A DNA stretch of 64,000 nucleotides, from contig NZ_JBFTXJ020000001.1 of assembly GCF_041379945.2 (NCBI RefSeq), forward strand, positions 62,001 through 126,000, in the 5' to 3' direction. The notes beneath the pieces are model-generated. The model saw nothing but the letters and a program-made list of their open reading frames with translations. It was not told the DNA's origin and made no database searches. Positions 53,012-61,741 of this stretch are shown one piece after another (positions within the stretch are counted from its first letter, which is position 1; each line of letters starts with the position of its first letter). The stretch comes from Aneurinibacillus sp. REN35 (GTDB lineage: Bacteria; Bacillota; Bacilli; Aneurinibacillales; Aneurinibacillaceae). The position numbers and the translations under genes were made by a program.

Positions 53012-53500
53012 ATGCACCAGGTAGTAAAAATGATTGATGCCTTGAACAAAGTTGTTGGAGTGATTCTAGCTTTGATGCTAGGTGTGATGTCTATACTCAT
53101 TATTGTTCAGGTTATGAGTCGTTTTGTTATTCACTTTCCATTAACTTGGTCAGAAGAAGTGTCGCGCTACTTAATGGTTTATATTGTTTTTGTAGGAGCT
53201 AGCTTAGCTATGCGCCATAATAAGTTGATTTCGATTGAATTACTGCCGGAATTGCTGAGTGAAAGTAAACGAAAAATAGTTACGATTATCGTTATGCTCA
53301 TCTCTATTATCTTTTTCATTATTTTATTTAAGCAGGGGATCGATATACTAGATCATGCTAAAACACAATCATCTGCTGGACTAGGAATTTCAATGGCCAT
53401 TCCGTATGCAGCTATTCCGATCGGCTCATTTTTGTTAGCGCTTAATTCAGTAGCCGCCATTTTTGACGAGTTTACCCCAAAAGAAGGGGGAGAAAAGTAA
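53012..53500 (+). CDS. TRAP transporter small permease (DctQ family)
   Basis: A 162-residue membrane protein with four helices. LTWSEEVSRYLMVYIVFVGASLAMRHNKLISIELL is the DctQ signature. It pairs with DctM to form the sodium-driven permease. AAAGGAGATG ribosome site; stop overlaps the DctM start by one base. Confidence 0.92.
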   Translation: MHQVVKMIDALNKVVGVILALMLGVMSILIIVQVMSRFVIHFPLTWSEEVSRYLMVYIVFVGASLAMRHNKLISIELLPELLSESKRKIVTIIVMLISIIFFIILFKQGIDILDHAKTQSSAGLGISMAIPYAAIPIGSFLLALNSVAAIFDEFTPKEGGEK

Positions 53501-54774
53501 TGTCCGTTGTTTTAATGGTTTTTATGCTGCTGTTTTTTGCTTTAAGTATTCCGATTGCTGTTTCTATGGGGCTTGCCTCGGCAATTGCCTTATGGTGGGA
53601 GGGAGGAACGCCCCTCATGGTTCTTGTACAGCGTTCATTCACTTCCATTGACTCATTTCCTTTAATGGCTATTCCGTTTTTTATTCTTGCCGGAACATTA
53701 ATGGAGTATGGGGGAATATCCAAAAGGTTAATTAATTTAGCGAATGCCCTAACCGGTCATCTGCCAGGAGGGCTTGCTATTGTTACGATTGTAACGGCGA
53801 TGTTCTTCTCGGCGATATCCGGTTCTAGTGCAGCCACCACAGCTGCGCTTGGGAGTTTATTGATCCCAGCCATGATTAAGCGAGGGTATCAACCTAACTT
53901 TGCGGGAGCAACACAAGCCGTATCAGGTGAACTTGGTATTATCATACCGCCCAGTATTCCGATGATTTTGTATGGTGTATCAGCTTCCGTGTCTATTGGT
54001 GACATGTTTATGGCAGGTTTCGTACCAGGTATTTTGATAGGTTTTGCTCTTATTTTAACGGTAATGGTTATCGCAAAAAGGCGGGATTATAAGCGTGAAC
54101 CGCGAAAATCAATTGGTGAAGTGCTGCAGGCGTTCAAAGAGGCATTCTGGGCTTTATTAATGCCTGTCATTATTTTAGGTGGTATTTATGGCGGGATTTT
54201 TACTCCGACAGAAGCTGCTGGTATTGCTGTAGGTTATGCTTTTATTGTTGGTGTGCTAATTTATAGAGAGATTAAGGGGAAGCATGTCCTGCAAATTTTA
54301 ACGCAATCTACCGTAACTACAGCTACAATTATGTTTATTATTGCTAGTGCAGGGTTATTCGGCTGGATCATTACACGTGAGAATGTTCCGCAAATGGTTG
54401 CTGAATTCTTCATGAACATTTCTGATAACCCGATCGTTTTTTTGCTGTTGGTTAACATTTTTCTACTTATCGTAGGGATGTTTATGGAAACCAATGCATC
54501 GATCATTATTTTAGCGCCTTTACTCTTGCCGGTCGCAGTCCAGCTCGGCATTGATCCTGTTCATTTTGGCATTATTATGATCGTAAACTTAGCTTTAGGC
54601 ATGTGTACGCCGCCGCTTGGCGTCAATCTATTCATTTCTGCGCAATTAGCAAAGATTAGATTGGATCAAATCACAAGAGGGATGCTTCCGTATTATGCTG
54701 TGCTACTGTTTACGTTATTGCTGCTTACGTTTATTCCGCAGTTATCAATTGGTTTTGTTACTCTCTTTAAATGA
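53500..54774 (+). CDS. TRAP transporter large permease (DctM family)
   Basis: A 424-residue protein with about twelve membrane segments. Landmarks: FFILAGTLMEYGGISKRLINLANALTGHLPGGLAIVTIVTAMFFSAISGSSAATTAALG, IIIPPSIPMILYGVSASVSIGDMFMAGFVPG, FTPTEAAGIAVGYAF and LGMCTPPLGVNLF. It carries the substrate and sodium through the membrane together with DctQ. The ATG overlaps the DctQ stop (TAATG) after AAGGGGGAG, so the two are coupled. Confidence 0.93.
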   Translation: MSVVLMVFMLLFFALSIPIAVSMGLASAIALWWEGGTPLMVLVQRSFTSIDSFPLMAIPFFILAGTLMEYGGISKRLINLANALTGHLPGGLAIVTIVTAMFFSAISGSSAATTAALGSLLIPAMIKRGYQPNFAGATQAVSGELGIIIPPSIPMILYGVSASVSIGDMFMAGFVPGILIGFALILTVMVIAKRRDYKREPRKSIGEVLQAFKEAFWALLMPVIILGGIYGGIFTPTEAAGIAVGYAFIVGVLIYREIKGKHVLQILTQSTVTTATIMFIIASAGLFGWIITRENVPQMVAEFFMNISDNPIVFLLLVNIFLLIVGMFMETNASIIILAPLLLPVAVQLGIDPVHFGIIMIVNLALGMCTPPLGVNLFISAQLAKIRLDQITRGMLPYYAVLLFTLLLLTFIPQLSIGFVTLFK

Positions 54775-54805
54775 TTCTATAATATGGTGCAGGAGGTAAG
54801 CGGTA

Positions 54806-55477
54806 ATGAAAAATATTGAATCAGTTAGAGAGGAATTGAAGAAAACCGGAAAATATATGATGGAATATCAACTGGCATGGGGAAATGCAGGAAATATTAG
54901 TGCACGTATTGATCAAGACTGCTATATGATTACAGCAAGCGGCACATTTCTTGGTGAATTAGAAGACGAAGACCTTGTTACGTGCTCGTTTGCTGGACAG
55001 GATTCAAAGACGAGCGTGAAGAAGCCTTCTAAGGAAACGCCAATGCACCGTGCCATTTATGAAAACCGTCCAGATATTGGCGCTGTGCTGCATGCTTCTC
55101 CTTTTTATAGCACATTGTTTGCTTGCTCTTCCCTTGATATTCCATCAAATTTATTTGTAGAAACGATGTATTATCTAGAGCGGGTAGAGCGAGTGGCTTA
55201 TCATCATCCAGGAAGTGAAAATTTAGGCGAAGCTGTCGCAGCGAAAGCAAGAGAAGCAAATATACTGCTTCTTGAAAATCACGGAGTATTGGTTTACGAC
55301 ACGAGCATTCGAGAAGCAAGGATGGCATTACAAACCTTAGAAATGGCCTGTAAAATGCTGATTATTTCTCAAGCCGCCAAAGCTGAAATGAATATCGTAT
55401 CCTCTGAGATAGAAAAAGATTTTTTAGAGAAGGCAGGCTATAAGCCTAGGAGACAATGGGAGACGTATAAAAAATAA
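54806..55477 (+). CDS. Class II aldolase/adducin-fold protein with altered metal motif
   Basis: A 223-residue class II aldolase-fold protein. MMEYQLAWGNAGNISARI, ITASGTFLGEL and LLENHGVLVYDTSIREARMALQTLE are family blocks. The usual zinc HxHSP motif reads VLHASPFYS, keeping one His of the pair, and GSENLGE follows a double His (YHHPGS) where the family has another segment, so metal binding may differ. Members beside DUF1537 kinases decarboxylate 3-oxo-tetronate 4-phosphate (OtnC) or cleave sugar-acid phosphates. It closes the acid-sugar operon; AGGAGG ribosome site. Confidence 0.82.
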   Translation: MKNIESVREELKKTGKYMMEYQLAWGNAGNISARIDQDCYMITASGTFLGELEDEDLVTCSFAGQDSKTSVKKPSKETPMHRAIYENRPDIGAVLHASPFYSTLFACSSLDIPSNLFVETMYYLERVERVAYHHPGSENLGEAVAAKAREANILLLENHGVLVYDTSIREARMALQTLEMACKMLIISQAAKAEMNIVSSEIEKDFLEKAGYKPRRQWETYKK

Positions 55478-55482
55478 ACTGT

Positions 55483-55522
55483 AAAAACACGCAGGAGTAT
55501 ACATAAAACTGCGTGTTTTTTA
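55483..55522 (+). terminator. Rho-independent terminator of the acid-sugar operon
   Basis: AAAAACACGCAG / CTGCGTGTTTTTT stem with 14-base loop. Confidence 0.85.
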
Positions 55523-55715
55523 TGCGTTTTGCACAGACTACATATACATGACACAACAGCACGCATAGGAGATTTCACAGTAAAAATACCCCACCCCCTT
55601 TATTGTTGTGTGTTTTATGATAAGGTAGTATATGAGATCAAATGATTACTATTGATCAAGTTTTATTCCTCCTTTCCAGTAAAGGCAGGAGGGTACATAA
55701 CAGGAGGCAGAGAAC

Positions 55716-56477
55716 ATGGGACGTCTAGACAATCAGGTAGCGGTCATCACCGGAGCAGGGGCAGGCTTGGGAAAAGCCATCACGGTTTTGTATGCGAAAG
55801 AAGGCGCGAAAGTGGTCATTGCAGATATGAACATGGAAGCAGCCGAGGAAACAGCCAAAGAAATCGTAGATAATGGCGGACAGGCGATTGCGGTCAAAAC
55901 AAATGTAACGGTAGAAGAAGATATTCAGAATATGATTAACACCGCGATCAAAACATATGGAACGGTAGACATTCTTGTGAACAATGCGGGCATTGTCGAT
56001 AATATGTATGCGGCAGGCAACATTACGGATGAAGTATGGGATCGGGTGTTGGCCATTAACACGACAGGAATTATGCGTGCGATGAGAAAGGTGCTGCCGA
56101 TATTTGAAGAGAAGAAGGCCGGCGTCATCGTGAATATGGCGTCTATCTCAGGCGTTACCGGCGGCCGTGGCGGATTGGCGTATACAGCTTCGAAGCATGC
56201 GGTAGTAGGGATGACGAAAAACGTTGCGTCACAATATGCGCATCTCGGCATTCGCTGCAACGCAATTGCGCCAAGCGCTGTTCCAACAAATATTACGAAA
56301 TCACTAAACAACCCTGATCCGTTCGGGATGGAACGGGCGACCTTGGGATTGAACCTGGTTCATCGTGCCGGAACGACAGAAGAGATTGCTAATATTGCCC
56401 TGTTCTTAGGGTCAAATGAATCCTCCTATGTCAACGGCGCCGTGATTAAGGCTGATGCTGGCTGGTCTGCTTATTAA
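55716..56477 (+). CDS. Short-chain dehydrogenase/reductase
   Basis: A 253-residue classical SDR. TGAGAGLGKAI is the dinucleotide motif with Asp after the second strand (VVIADMN), favouring NAD over NADP. NNAG, the active-site MASISGVTGGRGGLAYTASKHAV (Ser, Tyr, Lys) and a C-terminal NGAVIKADAGWSAY complete the family. The substrate is unknown; it is a secondary alcohol or ketone. Convergent with the lactonase/ADH/ALDH operon and possibly part of the same metabolism. ACAGGAGG ribosome site. Confidence 0.9.
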   Translation: MGRLDNQVAVITGAGAGLGKAITVLYAKEGAKVVIADMNMEAAEETAKEIVDNGGQAIAVKTNVTVEEDIQNMINTAIKTYGTVDILVNNAGIVDNMYAAGNITDEVWDRVLAINTTGIMRAMRKVLPIFEEKKAGVIVNMASISGVTGGRGGLAYTASKHAVVGMTKNVASQYAHLGIRCNAIAPSAVPTNITKSLNNPDPFGMERATLGLNLVHRAGTTEEIANIALFLGSNESSYVNGAVIKADAGWSAY

Positions 56478-56491
56478 TATACGACATAATG

Positions 56492-56535
56492 ATACCCCAC
56501 CGCTCGAAGTCGCGTACGGTGGGGTATGTGTTTTT
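56492..56535. terminator. Terminator between convergent genes
   Basis: ATACCCCACCG / CGGTGGGGTAT stem followed by GTGTTTTTAT; the ALDH stop lies within it on the other strand. Confidence 0.8.
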
Positions 56536-57976
56536 ATACTTGGAATTTGATGGCTACGTTTTTCACCTGCGTATAATATTTCAGCGCTTCCAGCCCTTTT
56601 TCCCGGCCAAATCCGCTCTTGCGGTAGCCTCCGAATGTCATCTCCACGCCGCCTCCAGCTCCATAGTTATTCACAAATACCTGACCGGAACGTACGCGCG
56701 AACTTACCCAGTGTGCTTTGTTGATGTCGGAAGTCCATACGCCTGTCACCAGACCGTACTCCGTGTCATTGGCAAGCGCTACGGCTTCCGCAGGTGAGTC
56801 GAACGAAAGCACGCTCAGCACAGGGCCGAATACTTCCTCCCGGGCAAGCCGGCTGTCTTTTGTGATTCCGTCAATGATCGTCGGTTCGAAAAAGAACCCG
56901 TCGCCTGCAGCGGTATGCCGCTGGCCACCAAGCAGAATGGATGCGCCTTCGCTGCGGGCGATGTCTACGTATGATTGGATGGTGGCAAGCTGCTTCTCTG
57001 AGATAATCGGGCCAATGTCTGGATTATCCCTTCCTGCTCCAATGCGGAGTTTTTCCATGATTGCTCTTACCATTTCGACAAAGGATGCATGAATAGAGCG
57101 CTCGACAAGCAGGCGAGAGCCTGCGGAGCATGTCTGCCCTGCATTTTGAATAATGGAGCGTACCACCCATTGGGCCGCTTCCTCTAGATTCGCATCCGCG
57201 AATACAATATTCGGCGATTTCCCGCCTAGTTCTAGCGTGACGGGGGTGATTGTTGCGGCTGCTGCGCGCATCACTTCAGTTCCCGTAGCGACGGAGCCGG
57301 TGAACGTAATGTGGTCGATGTCCGGGTGTGCGGCGAGAGCAGCTCCGGCTTCGCTTCCATAACCTGTCACCACATTCACAATACCATTAGGCATTCCTGC
57401 CTCCTCACAAATCGCGGCCAATCGCAACGCCGTAAGCGGCGTATCTTCTGCTGGCTTAATCACTGCGGCATTCCCTGTAGCAAATGCCGGGGCCAGACTG
57501 CGGGCGGCAATTTGTATCGGATAATTCCATGGTACGATGTGTGCTGTCACGCCCAGCGGCTCGCGAAGGGTAAAGTCCAGAATATCAGCACGGACGGGAA
57601 TCGTCTCACCTAAGATTTTGTCAGCGACACCCGCATAGTATTCAAAGTAGCGAGCGGCTACCTCCACATCGGCTGTCGCCTGTGCCAGAGGCTTGCCCGT
57701 ATCGCTTGTTTCTAAGTTAGCGAGCGCCTCTTTTTGTTCGCGAATGAGCCGTGCTACTTCGAGCATAATTCTGCCCCGGTCAGCGGGGAGGAATGTCTTC
57801 CACTCTTCCAATTCAAAAGCGTTCCGGGCGGCTTGCACAGCGCGGTGGATATCCTCCTGATTGCCACGGGGGATGTGTGCCAGTTCTTCTTTCGTTGCCG
57901 GGTTGATCGTTGCAAAGGTTTCCTGTGAACTGCTGTCAATCCAGCTTCCATTAACAAACATCTGTAAGGATTCCAT
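56534..57976 (-). CDS. Aldehyde dehydrogenase
   Basis: A 480-residue NAD(P)-dependent aldehyde dehydrogenase. Start 57976 (MESLQMFVNGSW) follows CAGGAGGAAATA; the frame extends to 58015 without a ribosome site. TAHIVPWNYPIQIAARS, FTGSVATGTEVM, VTLELGGKSPNIVF (general-base Glu) and AGQTCSAGSRLL (catalytic Cys) are in place. It is the last gene of the leftward sigma-54 operon and should oxidise the aldehyde formed by the alcohol dehydrogenase before it. Confidence 0.88.
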   Translation of the reverse strand: MESLQMFVNGSWIDSSSQETFATINPATKEELAHIPRGNQEDIHRAVQAARNAFELEEWKTFLPADRGRIMLEVARLIREQKEALANLETSDTGKPLAQATADVEVAARYFEYYAGVADKILGETIPVRADILDFTLREPLGVTAHIVPWNYPIQIAARSLAPAFATGNAAVIKPAEDTPLTALRLAAICEEAGMPNGIVNVVTGYGSEAGAALAAHPDIDHITFTGSVATGTEVMRAAAATITPVTLELGGKSPNIVFADANLEEAAQWVVRSIIQNAGQTCSAGSRLLVERSIHASFVEMVRAIMEKLRIGAGRDNPDIGPIISEKQLATIQSYVDIARSEGASILLGGQRHTAAGDGFFFEPTIIDGITKDSRLAREEVFGPVLSVLSFDSPAEAVALANDTEYGLVTGVWTSDINKAHWVSSRVRSGQVFVNNYGAGGGVEMTFGGYRKSGFGREKGLEALKYYTQVKNVAIKFQV

Positions 57977-58007
57977 TATTTCCTCCTGGAGCGTATAGGG
58001 TAGCGGA

Positions 58008-59093
58008 TTACTCAATTACAATCGAAGCGCGAGTAATTTCTCTGTTGGCTGATTTATCGAGCGCTTCCCCGATCTCGTTCAATGAAAAATCGCAATCCAG
58101 CATATCATTAAAAGGATATGTATTCCCTTTTTCTGATAGGAAGCGTAACGCCTTCTGGAGATACCACGGATCGTAACGAATTAGCGAGATAATCTGAATT
58201 GCTTTTCTTGTCATCAGGCCGGGGTCAAATGACATCATCTTTCCTGGAGAAATATTGCCGATGCTGACATACGTACCGCCTGGTTTTAAAAGGTGAATGC
58301 CTTCATTAAATGCGGCAGGCACCCCGGTTAATTCCATAGCCACATCGCCGCCTCTGCCATTTGTCACATCCAAAATGGCTTGCACGCGTTTCTCTACGGT
58401 GTCCAGCTCACTCATGTTAATGACATGGTCTGCACCAAACAGGCGCGCTTTCGTAAGTCTGGCAGCCACCGCATCAATGACAACCACCTGTGCACCGAAT
58501 TCTTTGGCGACTGCGGCCGCGTTTAGCCCCAGTCCGCCTGCGCCCTGGATGATTACGGTATCTCCGTAGTGTACATTCGCTTTCTCGATGCCGAAATACA
58601 CTTGTGACAGCGCACAATTTGCGCTGGCAGCCGCAGAATCGGAGACATTGTCAGGCACTTTATAGAAATATTGGTCCGGATGAATGTAATAATGGGTGGC
58701 AAAGGAGCCGTGGAAGTGCGGCGCTTCCTCAGGGTCTTTTGACCAATACTTGTATGCGTTCGCACATAGATGGAATTTTCCTTCCTGGCACGGAAGGCAT
58801 TTTCGGCAGGTTAAGAAGTAGGTGGATGCAATCCGATCTCCCACCTGCACCGGATTACCGGCATAATCCGTTTCTACTCCATCGCCTAGCTTCTCGATTA
58901 CGCCCACCATCTCATGTCCCATTACGCCGGATTTTTTAGTCGGGTGCAGGCCTTTCCATATGTGTAGCTCAGAGCCGCATACGTTGGTGCGGACCACTTT
59001 AACTAACACTGCTCCCGGCCCTACATCCGGCAGCTCGTATTCTGCAAATGTTAATTTTTCCGGTTCCGTCATGACAGCTACTTTCCCTTTCAT
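58008..59093 (-). CDS. Zinc-type alcohol dehydrogenase (MDR family)
   Basis: A 361-residue MDR enzyme. RTNVCGSELHIWKG and MGHEMVGVIEKLG hold catalytic zinc ligands; CRKCLPCQEGKFHLC the structural zinc; IIQGAGGLGLNAAAVAKEFGA the NAD site. Insert KYWSKDPEEAPHFHGSFATHYYIHPDQ is longer than in typical members. Together with an upstream lactonase-like gene and downstream aldehyde dehydrogenase it suggests stepwise oxidation of a hydroxy acid released from a lactone. GGGAGTGA ribosome site. Confidence 0.87.
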   Translation of the reverse strand: MKGKVAVMTEPEKLTFAEYELPDVGPGAVLVKVVRTNVCGSELHIWKGLHPTKKSGVMGHEMVGVIEKLGDGVETDYAGNPVQVGDRIASTYFLTCRKCLPCQEGKFHLCANAYKYWSKDPEEAPHFHGSFATHYYIHPDQYFYKVPDNVSDSAAASANCALSQVYFGIEKANVHYGDTVIIQGAGGLGLNAAAVAKEFGAQVVVIDAVAARLTKARLFGADHVINMSELDTVEKRVQAILDVTNGRGGDVAMELTGVPAAFNEGIHLLKPGGTYVSIGNISPGKMMSFDPGLMTRKAIQIISLIRYDPWYLQKALRFLSEKGNTYPFNDMLDCDFSLNEIGEALDKSANREITRASIVIE

Positions 59094-59124
59094 TGCGCGT
59101 CACTCCCTTTGTTTATTTGTTTAT

Positions 59125-59958
59125 TTATTCGTAGTATCCTTCCGTCGATTTGATGAAGGAATTGAACTGGTCGGCATCATGACCAAACCATACCTGTGAA
59201 CGGGTACGAACTGCGTATTCCCGAATACGTTCCACCGTGTTGGTGAATCCGACAGAATCATAAATAATGCCCGGTGTCTTTACTGGAGGCCCGTAATTCT
59301 CTGCTGAATACACGGCATCGGAGGCGAGCAGGATGCCTCCGGTTCCCGGCAGCTCTACATGCAGGCCAAGCATGCCCCATGCGTGACCTGGACCGAAGTT
59401 CAATATTTTTATGCCCTCTACGAGCGGAACTTCTTTATCTGTCGGACGAATGGTTTTCCAATGAAGCCCCGTCCGCACCCAAGCGTCAATATCAGCCCAA
59501 ATGTATGCGCCTAAATCTTTACTCATTGCATACGATTTCATGGTGTTGGACAGCTCGGTGTCGTGTACGATAATGGTCGCATTCGTAAAAAGTTCGAGGC
59601 AGCCGGCGTGATCGAGATGCAGATGCGAGGCTACGACATATTTGATGTCTTCCGGCCGCACCTTTAATTGGGCTAAGCGATTGATCAGATAGCATTCTTC
59701 ATTCGCCAGGTACGGAAAGAGATTCTGCACACCTTCAGGCCAGCGTCCGGCTTTTCCCATTCCTTCCGGATTGCAGCCTGTGTCAAATAAAATTTTGCCT
59801 TCCGGGTGATCAATCAGCACCGCATATACTGGAAATTCGATAAAGTCTGCCGGCGGATTCGGATGTTGTACGGATGCTGGATTATGCATTGCAACCATAT
59901 ATCCTTTGTCCATTTTCATCGTTCCTGTGTCTAACACATACAGCTTTGGCTTGATCAT
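59125..59958 (-). CDS. MBL-fold lactonase-like hydrolase (N-acyl-homoserine lactonase family)
   Basis: A 277-residue metallo-beta-lactamase-fold enzyme. ATG 59958 is preceded by GGAGGGTGATTTGC; a GTG at 59967 abuts that site. VVASHLHLDHAGCLELF has the HxHxDH metal motif; LFDTGCNPEGMG, FGPGHAWGMLGLH, LASDAVYSAENYG and FGHD complete the two-metal site. The layout matches the AiiA-like group, which opens acyl-homoserine or other gamma-lactones. Here the operon partners (alcohol and aldehyde dehydrogenases) favour a catabolic lactonase over quorum quenching, but this is inference. Confidence 0.8.
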   Translation of the reverse strand: MIKPKLYVLDTGTMKMDKGYMVAMHNPASVQHPNPPADFIEFPVYAVLIDHPEGKILFDTGCNPEGMGKAGRWPEGVQNLFPYLANEECYLINRLAQLKVRPEDIKYVVASHLHLDHAGCLELFTNATIIVHDTELSNTMKSYAMSKDLGAYIWADIDAWVRTGLHWKTIRPTDKEVPLVEGIKILNFGPGHAWGMLGLHVELPGTGGILLASDAVYSAENYGPPVKTPGIIYDSVGFTNTVERIREYAVRTRSQVWFGHDADQFNSFIKSTEGYYE

Positions 59959-60029
59959 GCAAATCACCCTCCATAATAAAGATCATTTCTTTATATTTTG
60001 ATGTAATCGCTTTCTTCCATAGTTACTTT

Positions 60030-60043
60030 GCAAATGGCATGCC
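60030..60043 (-). promoter_or_regulatory. Sigma-54 (-24/-12) promoter of the lactonase operon
   Basis: On the minus strand TTGGCATGCCATTTGCA has GG and GC exactly 10 bases apart with intact TTGGC and TTGCA halves, about 72 bases before the lactonase start. The divergent gene encodes a sigma-54 activator. Confidence 0.85.
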
Positions 60044-60084
60044 AATTAAAAAGCTTGTTGCATTGCACCATAAAAAATAGAATA

Positions 60085-60100
60085 ATTGCAAAAATGCAAT
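60085..60100. promoter_or_regulatory. Probable activator site upstream of the lactonase promoter
   Basis: ATTGCAAAAATGCAAT is a palindrome (ATTGCA/TGCAAT). Related TTGCATTGCA (60058-60067) and ATTGCATTTATTCAAT (60141-60156) lie on either side, suggesting an array of sites for the divergent sigma-54 activator. Confidence 0.5.
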
Positions 60101-60212
60101 ACGAATACATGTATCTTCTTAAAATCAGACAAGTTTGATAATTGCATTTATTCAATTCGATTGCTACTATTCTTGGTAATGATGCCGAATAAGCAGGAAA
60201 GGATGATAGAGA

Positions 60213-61607
60213 TTGGAAGAGACGATGCAAAATTCTTTGTCGTTGGATATGGATCATTTAATTAACGCCTGTCGAGAAGGTATCTTTATATGTGATGAGA
60301 ATCTAGTCGGAATCAAGATGAATGTAGCATATGACCGTATTACCGGCATGACCAAAAATGACCTATTAGGAAAAAAGGTAACGTTTTTGGCGGAGGAGGG
60401 TATCATCTCCGAATCCGTATGCGAACAAGTGAAAAATCTGGGCAAGCCTGTGTCGATCATGCAGAAATTTAAAAGTGGAAAGGTGTGTCTGGTAACGGGA
60501 ACGCCGGTATTTGATAAGTCTCGTAAGCTGGTCTATGTTGTTGTTACGGCCAGGGATGTCACAGAGATTAACCAGCTGAAGGTTGAGTTAGAGGAAGCGC
60601 ATTTTCAATCGGAGGTGTATCTTCAAGAACTCAGCCATTTGAAAGCTCAATTTCTCTATACGAATCAAATCGTCGCCAAAAGTGTAGCGATGAGAAATTT
60701 GCTAGATACCGCAGCAAGAATTGCCGTGGTTGAATCCCCTGTCATTCTGCTTGGAGAGTCCGGGGTAGGGAAAGAAGTTCTCGCAAAATATATTCATGAG
60801 TCTGGAAATCGTTCCAGCAAGCCGTTTATCAAAGTGAATTGCGGAGCCATTCCGGCAGAGCTATTGGAGTCAGAGCTATTCGGCTACAAGACGGGCGCAT
60901 TTACCGGAGCGAGCCGCACAGGTAAAGCCGGCATGTTTGAAGTGGCTAATGGAGGCACCATCTTTCTTGATGAAATTGGCGAGCTGCCGTTGCACCTGCA
61001 AGTTAAGCTTCTGCGAGTGCTGCAGGACTATGAGGTTACAAGAGTGGGGGATACGACACCCATTCCATTGGACATACGGATTATTACTGCAACAAACCGT
61101 TCCTTAGAGATGATGATGAAAGAAAAAACATTTCGCGAAGATTTGTATTACCGCATCCATGTTATTCCGCTGCACATTCCGCCGCTTCGTGACCGCAAAG
61201 AAGATATCGCACCGCTCATTCACTATACATTAATGAATCTATCAAAAAGGTATAATCAGAAAAAAAGTCTAACCTTAGAAGCGCTTGAATGTCTGGAGAA
61301 ATATGATTGGCCCGGAAACGTAAGAGAACTGCAAAATACGATCGAGCGCCTTTTTGTCATGGTAGACGCGCTCGTTATAGAAGCTTCACATCTGCCCTTT
61401 ACTCGGGCGGCTGCGCCCATGCCGGAGGATGCTTCTCCGCTTCCCTTGAAGCAATATATGGAGCAAATCGAGAAGAAGTTTATTCGCAAGACACTGGAGA
61501 AGTATCCGGTCATGAAGGACGCAGCTAAAGTGCTGGAAATTGATCCTGCGACATTAACTAGAAAATGCCAGAAATATCAAATTAAAATAGGAAAGCACAT
61601 TCTTTAA
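60213..61607 (+). CDS. PAS-domain sigma-54-dependent activator
   Basis: A 464-residue enhancer-binding protein. A PAS domain (about 12-120; [35 protein letters not shown]) and a short coiled link precede the AAA+ domain with [13 protein letters not shown], the sigma-54 contact loop [18 protein letters not shown] and [20 protein letters not shown] Fis-type helix-turn-helix ends it ([24 protein letters not shown]). TTG 60213 follows AAAGGATGATAGAGA; ATG 60225 is the alternative. It diverges from the lactonase operon, which has a -24/-12 promoter, and is its obvious regulator. Confidence 0.92.
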   Translation: MEETMQNSLSLDMDHLINACREGIFICDENLVGIKMNVAYDRITGMTKNDLLGKKVTFLAEEGIISESVCEQVKNLGKPVSIMQKFKSGKVCLVTGTPVFDKSRKLVYVVVTARDVTEINQLKVELEEAHFQSEVYLQELSHLKAQFLYTNQIVAKSVAMRNLLDTAARIAVVESPVILLGESGVGKEVLAKYIHESGNRSSKPFIKVNCGAIPAELLESELFGYKTGAFTGASRTGKAGMFEVANGGTIFLDEIGELPLHLQVKLLRVLQDYEVTRVGDTTPIPLDIRIITATNRSLEMMMKEKTFREDLYYRIHVIPLHIPPLRDRKEDIAPLIHYTLMNLSKRYNQKKSLTLEALECLEKYDWPGNVRELQNTIERLFVMVDALVIEASHLPFTRAAAPMPEDASPLPLKQYMEQIEKKFIRKTLEKYPVMKDAAKVLEIDPATLTRKCQKYQIKIGKHIL

Positions 61608-61741
61608 TAAAACTCTCTTCCCTTCCGCTTTTCCATGAATATATGAAGAAACAATGGAGAGAAAAGGATGGATTCTCCACTGTTTCTTCACAGCTGTTTG
61701 ATATAAAAAGAGAAGGAACTGCCAGAGGGGAAGGGAAAAGG

